A stretch of 64,000 bases of DNA from Pelagicoccus mobilis (lineage in GTDB: Bacteria > Verrucomicrobiota > Verrucomicrobiia > Opitutales > Opitutaceae): the NCBI RefSeq assembly GCF_016595505.1, contig NZ_JAENIL010000017.1, forward strand, positions 62,001 to 126,000, read 5' to 3'. Shown piece by piece: positions 34,536-43,460 of the stretch (the stretch's first letter is position 1; every line of letters starts with the position of its first letter). The notes beneath the pieces were generated by a model that worked only from the letters and a program-made list of their open reading frames with translations, ran no database searches and was not told the origin of the DNA. Made by a program: the position numbers and the translations under genes.

Positions 34536-34907
34536 CTAGCGTAGTTCAAGCAATGCGGCGTTGATGGTTTGGGCGGCTTGGCGTTGTTGGGGCTTGCTTT
34601 GGCAAGGGGGCTGGTGTCCGAGAGCGGCGAGCTCTTTGAGCAGTTCCGCGGCGAGTGGCTGGCAAACGGGTTGTTGGCGAGCGGCCTGGAGTTCTTGTTG
34701 GAGGGCGTCGATGGCCGCTTGCAGGGAGGCGTGGGGCGAGCTTGGGGATTTTGGGTTCCGGCAATAGCGGAAGTGCACGACTTTTGCGTCTCGGGCGTAG
34801 GCGATGACGTCGCTTGCGAGTTGGGAGAGTTGGACGTCGAGCGATGGAGAAGGGGCGGGCGGAATAGAGGATGCGGCCCCTGCTTGGTTTTGAGTGCTTG
34901 TTGGCAT
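34536..34907 (-). CDS. small hypothetical protein
   Basis: 123 residues from the ATG at 34907 (MPTSTQNQAG). The start lies 37 bases after the terminator at 34944, which rules out the longer frame from 35030. It is rich in Ala, Gln, Leu and Pro, with a helical core (SLQAAIDALQQELQAARQQ, AAELLKELAAL). No known family. It could be expressed by readthrough of the upstream leader/terminator. A GAAAGCTCC...GGAGCTTTC hairpin at 34403-34432 lies downstream. Confidence 0.45.
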   Translation of the reverse strand: MPTSTQNQAGAASSIPPAPSPSLDVQLSQLASDVIAYARDAKVVHFRYCRNPKSPSSPHASLQAAIDALQQELQAARQQPVCQPLAAELLKELAALGHQPPCQSKPQQRQAAQTINAALLELR

Positions 34908-34943
34908 GGTGGTGTTTTGGTTTGGTTTTGAGTGATGAAATGC

Positions 34944-34977
34944 AAAAAGCCCGAGGCGTGATGGCCTCGGGCTTTTT
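34944..34977 (-). terminator. strong terminator between leader peptide and downstream gene
   Basis: AAAAAGCCCGAGGC-GTGATG-GCCTCGGGCTTTTT, a perfect 14-bp stem counting the A-T flanks. On the minus strand it begins about 23 bases past the 27-codon frame at 35000 and precedes the gene at 34907, the geometry of an attenuator; it could also stop any plus-strand readthrough. Confidence 0.85.
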
Positions 34978-34999
34978 AAGAAAGTGTCTGCGATCGATG

Positions 35000-35083
35000 C
35001 TAGATGTGTCGACGCGTGCCACCGGCCCAAGGCGTGTTCGCTTTGGTCATCATAATAATGGTGGTGGCTTTGATGAGATTCAT
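35000..35083 (-). CDS. candidate 27-residue leader peptide
   Basis: The frame reads MNLIKATTIIMMTKANTPWA then GGTRRHI. It has clustered Thr, Ile and Met codons (ACC ACC ATT ATT ATG ATG ACC), reminiscent of thr/ilv-type leaders. A promoter-like TTGACA-N16-TAGCGT (35125-35098) puts the transcript start a few bases before the ATG, and a strong terminator follows. No amino-acid biosynthesis gene lies downstream in the window, so attenuation by a named amino acid is not supported; it may instead be a small protein gene with its own terminator. Confidence 0.45.
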   Translation of the reverse strand: MNLIKATTIIMMTKANTPWAGGTRRHI

Positions 35084-35097
35084 TGAAGAGTAGATCG

Positions 35098-35125
35098 ACG
35101 CTAGGGAGGGAAAATGAAGTGTCAA
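35098..35125 (-). promoter_or_regulatory. putative sigma-70 promoter of the leader peptide
   Basis: TTGACA at 35125-35120, a 16-base spacer and TAGCGT at 35103-35098 (weak -10). Confidence 0.45.
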
Positions 35126-35183
35126 GGCGAGCTTGCGTACCCGGCGCATCCTCGCGAGCTTGAGATGCGTAGATAGATTACTG

Positions 35184-36131
35184 GTGAAGAGAAGTTTCCT
35201 GAAGCAAGTCGCCCCGTTGTTGGTTTCCCTCGTGATTGTGGGAGGGCTGACTCTGATGTTGCGTAAATACGAGGAGGAAGCGCCGCGTCCCTTCGATCGG
35301 CTCATTGTGGAGGTCCTGCCGGAGATCCCTGATTTGCAGGGGCGGCCTGAGGCTTTGCTCGAGCGGTTGGAGTTGGCTCACGGGCAGCTGGAAGATCGGG
35401 CGACGCAGCGGGAGGCTTTGGTGGAGCTGGCGTATCTGTATCACGCCAACGGTTTCGTTTCGCAAGCGGAGTCCTGCTATCTGGGATTGGAGTCGTTTGA
35501 AACGGATAGTGCTCGCTGGCCTTACTTGTTGGGGGTGTTGAAGGAGGATCGCCGGGATCAGGCCGCGGTCGCGAAGCACTTTGCTCGGTCTCTAAAGTTG
35601 GACCCTACCAGTTCGCTGGCGTACTTGCGTCTCGGTCATGCGTATCGGGAAGGTGGATTGCTGGACGAGGCGAGGACGGTCTATGAGTACCGTTTGCTGG
35701 GGGCTCCGGGGGACGGTTGGGCGCAGGCTTATCTTGGTCTGCTTTCGGTGATGGAGGAGGATTTGCCTAGCGCTCGCTCGTTTTTGGAGGCGGCTCGAGC
35801 GGCGATTCCCAATCTCTCGCTGGTGCATGACGTCTTGCCGGATGTGTACCGGGAGTTGGGCGATTTCGAAGCGGCTCGAGCGATTCGGGTGGAAGGGGCT
35901 GGATTGGCTTTGATCCAAGAGCCCTGGGATCCGGCGATGGCGTTTCTGGGCGAGCACTGCTATGATGCGGACCGGCTTTTCGGACTTGCGAAGGAGGCGC
36001 GTTTGCGGGGGGAGTTTGAGAGAGCTCTTGGGCTGTTGCAGCGTTCGGTCGAGTTTGACGTGGAAAACGCGCTCGCGGTTGAGGAGCTGAAGACTCTGGT
36101 CGCCGAAATGGAAGGGCAGGCGGAGTTCTGA
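35184..36131 (+). CDS. membrane-anchored TPR protein
   Basis: About 315 residues from GTG (35184); TTG at 35133 is a longer alternative. One N-terminal transmembrane helix (VAPLLVSLVIVGGLTLML) is followed by tetratricopeptide repeats (ALVELAYLYHANGFVSQAES, VAKHFARSLKLDPTSSLAYL, AYREGGLLDEARTVYEYRLL, ALGLLQRSVEFDVENALAVE). Likely a protein-interaction scaffold on the outer face of the inner membrane. Its promoter region overlaps that of the divergent leader at 35098. Confidence 0.75.
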   Translation: MKRSFLKQVAPLLVSLVIVGGLTLMLRKYEEEAPRPFDRLIVEVLPEIPDLQGRPEALLERLELAHGQLEDRATQREALVELAYLYHANGFVSQAESCYLGLESFETDSARWPYLLGVLKEDRRDQAAVAKHFARSLKLDPTSSLAYLRLGHAYREGGLLDEARTVYEYRLLGAPGDGWAQAYLGLLSVMEEDLPSARSFLEAARAAIPNLSLVHDVLPDVYRELGDFEAARAIRVEGAGLALIQEPWDPAMAFLGEHCYDADRLFGLAKEARLRGEFERALGLLQRSVEFDVENALAVEELKTLVAEMEGQAEF

Positions 36132-36168
36132 TCGCAAAAAAGCAGGTTGGGGCAGGGCTCGTATGCGT

Positions 36169-36210
36169 TTGCGCAGAATGATGTCGAACGTTCGACATTA
36201 TTTTGCGCAA
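36169..36210. repeat. 42-base palindrome between convergent genes
   Basis: TTGCGCAGAATGATGTCGAA and TTCGACATTATTTTGCGCAA flank a central CG. All 20 base pairs form as RNA if two G-U pairs are allowed. It could be a bidirectional transcription barrier or a protein binding site. Confidence 0.85.
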
Positions 36211-36420
36211 GCTCGGGGGAGGCGTGTGGAGTTCGTCACCTAATTGGGTGGAAGAGTTGCCAAGCTTCAGGCCGGCCGGCGATATAGGTAGCGTCTTATT
36301 TTCCTCGTAGCGTCTATTTTCCCCGCTAGACTCCACAGCCTTGGCCATCGAGAACCCTGGTTGTCTTGGCTATCGCAAGGAGTTCTTTTCCGTTGTATCC
36401 ACTGCTTTGGGTGACGAGCA

Positions 36421-36452
36421 AAAAAAGATCCCCGCCGGTGAAGGCGGAGATC
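36421..36452 (-). terminator. intrinsic terminator of the phosphate porin gene
   Basis: On the minus strand GATCTCCGCC-TTCACC-GGCGGGGATC followed by T6. Confidence 0.88.
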
Positions 36453-36484
36453 TCAAAGTTGTTTAACGGACTGAGGTTCTTGGC

Positions 36485-37630
36485 TTAGAAGTAGGTGCGG
36501 AAGGCGGCCCAGAAGGTGAAGCCTTCGATGCCCTTGCCCGGCGCTCCGTCTACGGATTCGTATTCTACGCCGGTCATCACCTTCACGTAGTTTTCTTCGA
36601 TGTAGTAATTGAGACCTGCGTAGACGGTGTGGTTTGTGTCGCCAGATCCGGTGCCAACGCCTTCGTTCTTCGCTACGCGACGGAGACCGCGGCTGCTGCT
36701 GCTCTTTGGTACGCCCGTCTCGTCGGTCGAGTGACCGTACTGGTAGCGGAATGCTGCCTCCAGCTTGTCGTTGATGTAGAAGCTAGGAACGACTACGAAA
36801 CCGTAGATGTCTTCGTCGCCCTCGTTTCCGTAAGTGACGTTGGCGAGAACGTTGACGTCGCCGTAAGTGCGGTTGTAGGTGATGGAGGTCGCCCAATCGA
36901 AATCGAATACGGACTGGTCGTTGTCGCTATCGTCCGCGTAGATGAAGTCGGTCGTGATGGTGCCTTCGTAGGCGTCGAATACGGCGCCTGCCTGGAAGGC
37001 GATGCCATCATCCCAGCCAGCCCATGTTTCAGAGTCCTTCTCGGTGGAGAAGATGCCGAAGACGTATTCGACGTCGCTTTTCTCTCCTTTGAGCACGACG
37101 CCGGTCGGGCGCAAGCTGCCGAAGCGGTTGTTAATGCCGCTGCGTTCGACGGTCTTGATTTTCTTCGAGGAGACGCGTTCTTCGCCGCCGAAGAGGACCT
37201 TGTAGCGTCCGTAGCCGATGGTCGCCTTGTCGAATCCGAGGAGGCCGTCCTTGCCGTAGTCGAGGTAGAGCTCGTCGAAGCTGTTGTAGCCGATGCTGGT
37301 ATTGCGGAAGCCGCCTTTTTCGAAATTTGCACGCCCGAGCACCTTGAATCCGTCGAGGAACTTGACCGATACGCCAGCGCGAAGACGTCTGAGCTCGTCT
37401 CCTCCGCCGCTGAAGTCTTCGCCAGCGCTTTCGCCGTCGGCGTAGGCCCATTGCTGATGAAGGCGTCCGAAGAATTTCACCTCTTGGATGTTAGGGTCGT
37501 TTTTGTCTGAGTAGACTTTCCCCATGGTCTTAAGGGTGTCCGCCCAGTTTTCCTCGGCGGAAGCCGTCGGAAGGGTGGCAAGCAGTCCAGCTGCTAGCGT
37601 GGTGATTGCTGCGTTTGTGAGTTTGTCCAT
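36485..37630 (-). CDS. phosphate-selective porin, OprP/OprO-like
   Basis: 381 residues with signal peptide (cleavage near TASAEEN). The sequence has FFGRLHQQWAYADGESA, ELRRLRAGVSVKFLDGFKVL, KATIGYGRYKVLFGGEERVS and ends TFWAAFRTYF, matching the phosphate-selective porin O/P family. It lets phosphate through the outer membrane under starvation. Divergent from pstS with Pho-box-like repeats in the shared 460-base region. Confidence 0.88.
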   Translation of the reverse strand: MDKLTNAAITTLAAGLLATLPTASAEENWADTLKTMGKVYSDKNDPNIQEVKFFGRLHQQWAYADGESAGEDFSGGGDELRRLRAGVSVKFLDGFKVLGRANFEKGGFRNTSIGYNSFDELYLDYGKDGLLGFDKATIGYGRYKVLFGGEERVSSKKIKTVERSGINNRFGSLRPTGVVLKGEKSDVEYVFGIFSTEKDSETWAGWDDGIAFQAGAVFDAYEGTITTDFIYADDSDNDQSVFDFDWATSITYNRTYGDVNVLANVTYGNEGDEDIYGFVVVPSFYINDKLEAAFRYQYGHSTDETGVPKSSSSRGLRRVAKNEGVGTGSGDTNHTVYAGLNYYIEENYVKVMTGVEYESVDGAPGKGIEGFTFWAAFRTYF

Positions 37631-37692
37631 GATTTCGTTCTTGAGCGTGTTTTTTTTGCGAGATCAACCCGATAACGTGAAAAGCGTCGAAA

Positions 37693-37709
37693 CGTAACTC
37701 GGCCGTAAC
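37693..37709 (-). promoter_or_regulatory. Pho-box-like repeat of the porin gene
   Basis: CGTAAC at 37693 and 37704, i.e. GTTACG-N5-GTTACG on the minus strand, 11-bp periodicity, about 65 bases before the porin start. Confidence 0.7.
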
Positions 37710-37743
37710 AAAAGATACCTCAAATGGCGCGCAGAGGGTATTT

Positions 37744-37771
37744 GTTACGCAAAAGAAGCTCTGCTGTTACA
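37744..37771 (+). promoter_or_regulatory. Pho-box-like half-sites two turns apart
   Basis: GTTACG at 37744 and GTTACA at 37766, 22 bp apart (twice 11). Confidence 0.45.
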
Positions 37772-37896
37772 ATTGTGGCTTGGTTGTGACGGAATCTACT
37801 AGCGGATCTCCCGATTCGTTGAGGTCGCATTTTGAGGCGGTATTCGCATGGAAACTACCGGTTTTGAGGGGATTTTGTGGTCTTGCAGGGGCTTTT

Positions 37897-37924
37897 GTTA
37901 CGGAGGGGTTACGGGATTGTTACG
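37897..37924 (+). promoter_or_regulatory. triple Pho-box-like repeat of the pst operon
   Basis: GTTACG at 37897, 37908 and 37919: three exact half-sites spaced 11 bp, about 167 bases before the pstS start. PhoB binds as head-to-tail dimers on 11-bp repeats in other bacteria, although the E. coli sequence differs (CTGTCAT). Confidence 0.75.
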
Positions 37925-38090
37925 CCGAAGTGAAGAGTGTGATTCGGGGGCAGAATCCACTCGCTTTGCTTCGATTGGGTCTGTTCGTCTGCTTCCGTCA
38001 TCAGGCTAGGTCGCGGCGATTCTCTTTCTCTTTTAAAGAGCTACCGGGGTGATCAGCTGAGTCCTTATTTGAACAAGTTGTATTACAGTT

Positions 38091-38930
38091 ATGAAAACGA
38101 AGCTCTCTAAAGCCCTCTCTTTGAAACTCGCATCCATTGCGCTTGCCTTAGGCCTATCCGGCTATGCGTTCGGAGCGGAAAAAATCGTCATCAAGGGATC
38201 CGATACTCTCGGAGCGAAAATGGTTCCTCAGCTCGCGGAAGAGTTCAAGGCCATCAAGTCTAAGCAAGGAGTGGAAGTGATCTTCGAAATCGCTGCGGAA
38301 GGTTCTTCCACTGGCGTAGCGGCTGTGATCGACGGTACAGCTGACCTCGGCATGTCGTCTCGCGAGGCGAAGAAGACTGAGGAGTCCAAGGCTCTGCTTA
38401 AGGGAGTGAAGATGACTCCTATCGAAGTTGCGAAGGACGGTATCGCTATCGTCGCGAACCAGAAAAACCCGATGGACGGGATCTCTTCCCGCGAAGTGGA
38501 GAAGATCTTCACTGGCGACGTGGAGGACTGGAGCTCTATCAACGGCGTTTCTGGCGGCATCTCCATCTACACGCGTAACACTTCGTCCGGTACCTACGCG
38601 GTCTTTCAGAAGATGGCTCTGCGTAAGCGTGACTACGCTCCTGCTTCCCAGAAGATGGCTGGAAATGAGCAGATCGCGTCTGAAGTGGCGGAGAATCCGA
38701 ATGGCATCGGCTACGTGGGCCTGGCTTACCTCGGCACTCCAGGTATCAAGACCTTGCCAGTTGACGGCGAGACTCCTGAGAAGGCCAGCTACCCGTATGC
38801 TCGTCCGCTCTACTACTATTATAATGGTAAGAAGGAGATGCGTCCTATCGTGAAGGAGTTTGTTGACTTCTGCTTGAGCAAGGAAGGCCAACAGATCGTG
38901 AAGGACGTGCACTTCATCTCTATCCTCTAA
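38091..38930 (+). CDS. pstS: phosphate ABC transporter substrate-binding protein PstS
   Basis: 279 residues with signal peptide (GYAFGAEK). [10 protein letters not shown] and [22 protein letters not shown] form the phosphate-binding loops; [15 protein letters not shown] and [13 protein letters not shown] complete the fold. Captures periplasmic phosphate for PstCAB. First gene of the pst operon under Pho-box-like repeats. A terminator directly behind it should keep its level above that of the membrane subunits. Confidence 0.92.
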   Translation: MKTKLSKALSLKLASIALALGLSGYAFGAEKIVIKGSDTLGAKMVPQLAEEFKAIKSKQGVEVIFEIAAEGSSTGVAAVIDGTADLGMSSREAKKTEESKALLKGVKMTPIEVAKDGIAIVANQKNPMDGISSREVEKIFTGDVEDWSSINGVSGGISIYTRNTSSGTYAVFQKMALRKRDYAPASQKMAGNEQIASEVAENPNGIGYVGLAYLGTPGIKTLPVDGETPEKASYPYARPLYYYYNGKKEMRPIVKEFVDFCLSKEGQQIVKDVHFISIL

Positions 38931-38959
38931 TCGATGGAGTTGATCTGATTTTAAATCCT

Positions 38960-38999
38960 GCGGCGTTCTCAGCTCGTTTTGAGGACGCCGCTTCTGTTT
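38960..38999 (+). terminator. intercistronic terminator between pstS and pstC
   Basis: GCGGCGTTCTC (38960) pairs with GAGGACGCCGC (38981) over 11 bp, one of them G-U, followed by TTCTGTTTC. The short T-run predicts partial termination. Confidence 0.7.
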
Positions 39000-39104
39000 C
39001 CGCCGAATGTTAATTTAATGGCGCAATTGTGTTACGGAATTCAATTTCGGTTGATTCGAATCTATCCTCCTTCACCACTGTCGGCCGTTAAAACCTGATC
39101 GAAA

Positions 39105-40697
39105 ATGACTCAAAAAGGAGAGACAAATCGTTACGACCTGCACTCGCGTCGCAGGAGGTTTCTTGGCCTTGATAAGGACCAGGCCCTCAAAGGGCTCTTC
39201 GGGGGGAATGCCTTGGTTTCGATCATCGTGCTCGCTCTGATTACCTTCTTTCTTTTCAAGGAAGGCGTCGGATTTTTTGGCCAGTACCGTCAGGATATCG
39301 AGCTGCACCGTCGCTCCGGTATCGAGTACGTGGAGATCATGAAGGAGCAGAGCGCGGCCTTCACGGACCTAAACCGTTATCTCAATTCGATCCGCGGCGA
39401 GCACGCGACTTTGTTGCAAGAGCAGGGCATGGCCTTCAAGGACGCTCGGGCCGAGCTCAAGGTCTACGAGGAGTTTATCTACGCGTTTGAAGACTTGGGG
39501 TATCCCGTCAGTGAATACGCCCTTGAGATGGCGGAAGTAGCGATTGGCGCTCGAGACATGTACGAGGAGTCCGCCAACCTTCGGGAGCACCGTGAGAACC
39601 TTCTCGCTTTGGGTCGCGACGAGGAAGCGGCGGATGTCGAGGTGCTGGATGTAGACCTCTCTTTGTTCGTTGGCATGCTGAAGGAAGGGGAAGCTGACTT
39701 TCTGGCTCTCAACGATGCGTTGGCTGCAGGCCTGCTAAGCCATATCGAGAAACTGCCTGTTATCGGTATCGACTCTTTGGATGCGAAGATGCAGCGCTTT
39801 GCGGAGCTATCCCGCATGTTTGTCGGTGAATTGGAAGGCTACGAATCCCGCTTGGCGGAGTGGGATCCTGATCTGCCGGTAAACATGGTCTCGGCCTTTG
39901 GCTCCTTTCTTTTTGGAAAGAACTGGGTGACCAACTCCTCGATCCAGGACTGGTACGGGATTTTGCCGCTTTTCACTGGGTCGCTGCTGGTTGCGACAAT
40001 CGCTATGTTTTTCGCGATTCCATTGGGGGTCGGAGCGGCGATCTACGTTAATCAGGTGGCGAAGCCAGCGGAGCAGAATTTCATCAAGCCGTACATCGAG
40101 TTCATTTCGGCGATCCCTTCGGTGGTGATCGGCTTTTTCGGCATTGCGGTGTTTGGCCAGTTCGTGCGCGAGGTTTCCGGTTGGACGATTTTGTCAGGTT
40201 TCGATATCTTCCCGATCAGCGAGCGTCTGACTGCTTTTACGGCGGGCTGTTTGCTGGCGTTGATGGCGATCCCGACGATTTTCACTTTGGCTGAGGACGC
40301 CATTAACAACGTGCCTAAGTCCTTTAAGGAAGCGTCGCTGGCGATGGGCGCGACGCGTTTGCAGACGACGCTCCGTATCATCGTGCCAACTTCGCTTTCC
40401 GGCATTATCTCGGCGGTGCTGCTCGGTTTCGGTCGCGTGGTGGGCGAGACGATGGTGGTATTGCTTTGCGCGGGCAACCGTATCGAGATCCCTAATTTCA
40501 CCAACGGTATCGGCACCTTCTTCGAGCCGGTGCACACCATGACGGGCATTATCGCTCAGGAGCTGGGCGAAGTCGTAAACGGCAGCATTCACTACCGCGC
40601 TCTGTTCATGGTCGGGATGGTGCTCTTCCTCATTTCTCTTCTCATCAACTACCTCGCTCAGAAGATCGTGCTCAAGTACCAGATCTCCCGCGGCTAA
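39105..40697 (+). CDS. pstC: phosphate ABC transporter permease PstC with long N-terminal insertion
   Basis: 530 residues, about 200 more than usual. The first transmembrane helix (NALVSIIVLALITFFLFKEG) is followed by some 220 residues of acidic, largely helical sequence (VEIMKEQSAAFTDLNRYLNS, SANLREHRENLLALGRDEEA), then the canonical permease domain (GSLLVATIAMFFAIPLGVGA, EASLAMGATRLQTTLRIIVP, the EAA loop). The insertion should lie in the periplasm and might contact PstS or the cell wall. Forms the channel with PstA. Confidence 0.9.
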   Translation: MTQKGETNRYDLHSRRRRFLGLDKDQALKGLFGGNALVSIIVLALITFFLFKEGVGFFGQYRQDIELHRRSGIEYVEIMKEQSAAFTDLNRYLNSIRGEHATLLQEQGMAFKDARAELKVYEEFIYAFEDLGYPVSEYALEMAEVAIGARDMYEESANLREHRENLLALGRDEEAADVEVLDVDLSLFVGMLKEGEADFLALNDALAAGLLSHIEKLPVIGIDSLDAKMQRFAELSRMFVGELEGYESRLAEWDPDLPVNMVSAFGSFLFGKNWVTNSSIQDWYGILPLFTGSLLVATIAMFFAIPLGVGAAIYVNQVAKPAEQNFIKPYIEFISAIPSVVIGFFGIAVFGQFVREVSGWTILSGFDIFPISERLTAFTAGCLLALMAIPTIFTLAEDAINNVPKSFKEASLAMGATRLQTTLRIIVPTSLSGIISAVLLGFGRVVGETMVVLLCAGNRIEIPNFTNGIGTFFEPVHTMTGIIAQELGEVVNGSIHYRALFMVGMVLFLISLLINYLAQKIVLKYQISRG

Positions 40698-40706
40698 TCT
40701 ATCAAG

Positions 40707-41849
40707 ATGTCTACCAACGCCATACTTTCACGGGAGCGTCCGAGCCAAGGGTTGGGCTTCCACAGCAAGCCTTCGAAAGCTAAGACTACGGAAAAGTTCG
40801 TTTTCTGGGTTTTCCGTCTCGGTACCTATTTCATCTTGGCCTGCGCCTCGGTGATCTTCCTCACGATCTTCTTTAAAGGGAGCCAGACGGTGTTCCAGTC
40901 CGAGTTTCCTTTCATCAACACCGAGTTCTTGCTGGAGGCTCCGCAGACTTTGCATGTGTTCGAGCACGAAGGGCAGAGCTACGAGATGAGCGATACCAAC
41001 TTCCGCATTTTCGAGGAAGAGCAGGGAGTGGACATCAAGACGTCCACCTACGCTTACTCGGGCGGGGGCATATGGCCCTGTATCGTAGGCACCGTTTTGT
41101 TGGTCTTGGGAGCGATGGGGATTGCGTTAACGCTTGGTGTTCTCAGCGCGATCTTCCTCAGCGAGTATTCCAAGCCGGGCAAAACCTTGAATGCGATTCG
41201 GCTGTCCATCCTGAATTTGGCCGGCGTGCCTTCGATCGTGTTTGGTATTTTCGGTGTGGGATTCTTCGTGTTGGCCGCTCCTCAGTTCGCGTTCAGCCAG
41301 GATGCTGCCGGTTCGTTTACCGAGTTGGGAAACACGGGCTTCTACTTTAAGTTTGGCTGGGGCGTTTCTCTTCTGGCGGGCTGTTTCACTTTGGCCTTCA
41401 TGGTTCTTCCGGTGATCATTTCGGCGAGCGAGGAATCTCTAAGAGCCATCCCTCAAGGCCTCCGCGAGGCGTCTCTTGCGCTCGGTGCCAGCAAGTGGAC
41501 GGCGATTCGCACCAATGTTCTCCCGTATGCGATGCCAGGCATCTTGACCTCTTCCATCATCGGCGTGGCTCGTGTGGCCGGTGAGACGGCTCCGATCATG
41601 TTCACCGCTGCGTATGCGATGCGCGACCAGTTGCCCTGGGAAGGCTTAGAGAAATGGTCGGACTTCTTTTTCCAAGGTGTAATGGCGCTGCCTTACCATA
41701 TCTACGTGGTGAGCGCTAAGATTCCTCAGAACGAGTACACGGAAAGAATGCAGTACGGTACGGCTTTCGTGTTCCTCGTCATCGTGGCGGGAATCGCCCT
41801 TGCTTCCATCCTTCTCAGAATCCGCATGCGGAAAAAATATCGCTGGTAA
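40707..41849 (+). CDS. pstA: phosphate ABC transporter permease PstA
   Basis: 380 residues. A soluble N-terminus, TM1 ([18 protein letters not shown]), a periplasmic loop of about 70 residues ([20 protein letters not shown]), then five helices with the EAA loop [20 protein letters not shown]. Its stop overlaps the pstB start (TAATG), so translation is coupled. Partner of PstC. Confidence 0.9.
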   Translation: MSTNAILSRERPSQGLGFHSKPSKAKTTEKFVFWVFRLGTYFILACASVIFLTIFFKGSQTVFQSEFPFINTEFLLEAPQTLHVFEHEGQSYEMSDTNFRIFEEEQGVDIKTSTYAYSGGGIWPCIVGTVLLVLGAMGIALTLGVLSAIFLSEYSKPGKTLNAIRLSILNLAGVPSIVFGIFGVGFFVLAAPQFAFSQDAAGSFTELGNTGFYFKFGWGVSLLAGCFTLAFMVLPVIISASEESLRAIPQGLREASLALGASKWTAIRTNVLPYAMPGILTSSIIGVARVAGETAPIMFTAAYAMRDQLPWEGLEKWSDFFFQGVMALPYHIYVVSAKIPQNEYTERMQYGTAFVFLVIVAGIALASILLRIRMRKKYRW

Positions 41850-42691
41850 TGACACTGCTAACAGACACTCTCAAAGACTCCGCAATATCTCCCAAGGCGA
41901 CTACGTCCATGTCTTCCGAAACATCCGATCCTTCACGTCCGCTCATTCGCGTTTCTGATTTCGACTTTTTCTACGGAGAAAAGCAGGCCCTTTTCGACAT
42001 CAACATGGAGATGCTCGAAAATGAGGTGACTGCTTTTATCGGTCCGTCAGGTTGCGGAAAGAGTACCTTGCTCCGCTGCATCAACCGCATGAACGATCTC
42101 GTGGATGTGGCGCGTATCGGCCGTGGCAAGATCGAGGTGAATGATGCGGATATCTATGATCCGCGGGTCGACACGATCGAGCTGCGCAAGCGGGTGGGGA
42201 TGGTGTTTCAGAAGTCGAATCCGTTCCCTAAGTCCATTTACGAGAACGTGATCTACGGTCTTCGGATCCAAGGCATCAACAAGAAGTCGGTTTTGGACGA
42301 AGCGGTTGAGCGCTGTCTGAAGGGGGCTGCCCTTTGGGACGAGGTAAAGGATCGTCTCGATACGAGCGGGCTGAGTCTTTCGGGCGGTCAGCAGCAGCGT
42401 CTTTGCATTGCCCGCGCGTTGGCGGTCGAGCCTGATATCTTGCTCATGGACGAGCCCTGTTCGGCGCTCGACCCGGTAGCGACCGCGAAGGTGGAAGAGC
42501 TCATTCACTCGCTTAAGGACCAGTACACGATCGTGATCGTGACGCACAATATGCAGCAGGCCGCGCGTGTATCGGACAAGACCGCGTTCTTCTATCTCGG
42601 CAAGCTGATTGAGATGGCCAAGACGGACGAGATTTTCATGAGCCCCAAGAACGAGCAGACCGAGGCCTACATTTCAGGCCGTTTCGGTTGA
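41849..42691 (+). CDS. pstB: phosphate ABC transporter ATPase PstB
   Basis: 280 residues: Walker [14 protein letters not shown]-loop [17 protein letters not shown], signature [14 protein letters not shown], Walker [14 protein letters not shown], switch VTHNMQQ and the PstB-typical end [10 protein letters not shown]. An in-frame ATG after TTSMSSE is an alternative start. Confidence 0.95.
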   Translation: MTLLTDTLKDSAISPKATTSMSSETSDPSRPLIRVSDFDFFYGEKQALFDINMEMLENEVTAFIGPSGCGKSTLLRCINRMNDLVDVARIGRGKIEVNDADIYDPRVDTIELRKRVGMVFQKSNPFPKSIYENVIYGLRIQGINKKSVLDEAVERCLKGAALWDEVKDRLDTSGLSLSGGQQQRLCIARALAVEPDILLMDEPCSALDPVATAKVEELIHSLKDQYTIVIVTHNMQQAARVSDKTAFFYLGKLIEMAKTDEIFMSPKNEQTEAYISGRFG

Positions 42692-42754
42692 TCTGCGACT
42701 GCTTCTCCTATTTCATCCACCCAACTCTCCCTTGTGTCCCTTACCTAATCCTAG

Positions 42755-43429
42755 ATGAAGCGATATTTCCACGAAGAGCTCGAAGAAGTCAGATCTCACC
42801 TCATGCTAATGGGGGAGAAGGCGATCGCCAATGTGAATCTCGCCATGAAAGCGATGATCGATTCCGATCTAGCGACGGCCCAGAAGGTTCGCAAGCAGGA
42901 CGACCGGATTGATGAGATCGAAAAGCAGATCGACGACGAGGTTGCCCGCTACATCGGTTTGCGTGCTCCGGTCGCCCGAGACCTGCGTTTGCTTTTCATT
43001 ACGATCAAGGCTGCGAACGATCTCGAGCGCGTTGGTGACGAGGCGACCAGCATTGCCAAGCGTACGGCCAAGATCTTGAAGGCGGGTTATAGCATCGACG
43101 ATCTAGGGCGATTGCCGCGCATGTGCGAGCTTGCGGTGGGCATGTTGAAGGATGCCTTGCACTGTTTCATCGATGAGGATTCGTCCCGCGCGGTGGCGAT
43201 TTCCGAGCGAGACGAGGAAGTGGACTCTTTGAATCGCGAGAATTTCCGCTACTTCGTTGACCTGATGAAGCACGACCATTCCAAGATCTCGTTTTGCACG
43301 GAGATGGTCTTTATCTCCAAGGCGATGGAGCGTATCGCGGACCATGCCCAGAATATTGCGGAAGAGGTTTACTACTTGCTGACGGCTCGTTCTCTGCAGG
43401 AAGCGATTGACGAAGAAAACGCGGTCTAG
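42755..43429 (+). CDS. phoU: phosphate signalling protein PhoU
   Basis: 224 residues, two three-helix bundles with metal-binding E/D motifs (ANDLERVGDEATSIAKRTAK and KAMERIADHAQNIAEEVYYL). It couples Pst transport to the PhoR-PhoB pathway; no phoR or phoB gene is in the window. Last gene of the pst operon. Confidence 0.93.
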   Translation: MKRYFHEELEEVRSHLMLMGEKAIANVNLAMKAMIDSDLATAQKVRKQDDRIDEIEKQIDDEVARYIGLRAPVARDLRLLFITIKAANDLERVGDEATSIAKRTAKILKAGYSIDDLGRLPRMCELAVGMLKDALHCFIDEDSSRAVAISERDEEVDSLNRENFRYFVDLMKHDHSKISFCTEMVFISKAMERIADHAQNIAEEVYYLLTARSLQEAIDEENAV

Positions 43430-43460
43430 CCTGAATTACCCGGAGAGGGGAGTCGTCGCA

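Larger units (their letters stand above)
36132..36484. other. gap between convergent genes with a 42-base palindrome
   Basis: No coding frame. It holds the palindrome at 36169-36210, a short tandem repeat (GTAGCGTCTTATTTTCC / GTAGCGTCTATTTTCC near 36290), a TGTATCCA octamer at 36394 and the porin terminator at 36421. Confidence 0.6.
37631..38090. other. shared control region of porin and pst operon
   Basis: 460 bases with no supported gene; a 90-codon plus-strand frame across it is judged chance. It is unusually rich in GTTACG/CGTAAC words, annotated separately as Pho-box-like sites. Confidence 0.7.

Noticed and set aside
37780-38052. 90-codon frame upstream of pstS
   Set aside because: It lies across the Pho-box-like repeats and has no coding signs.
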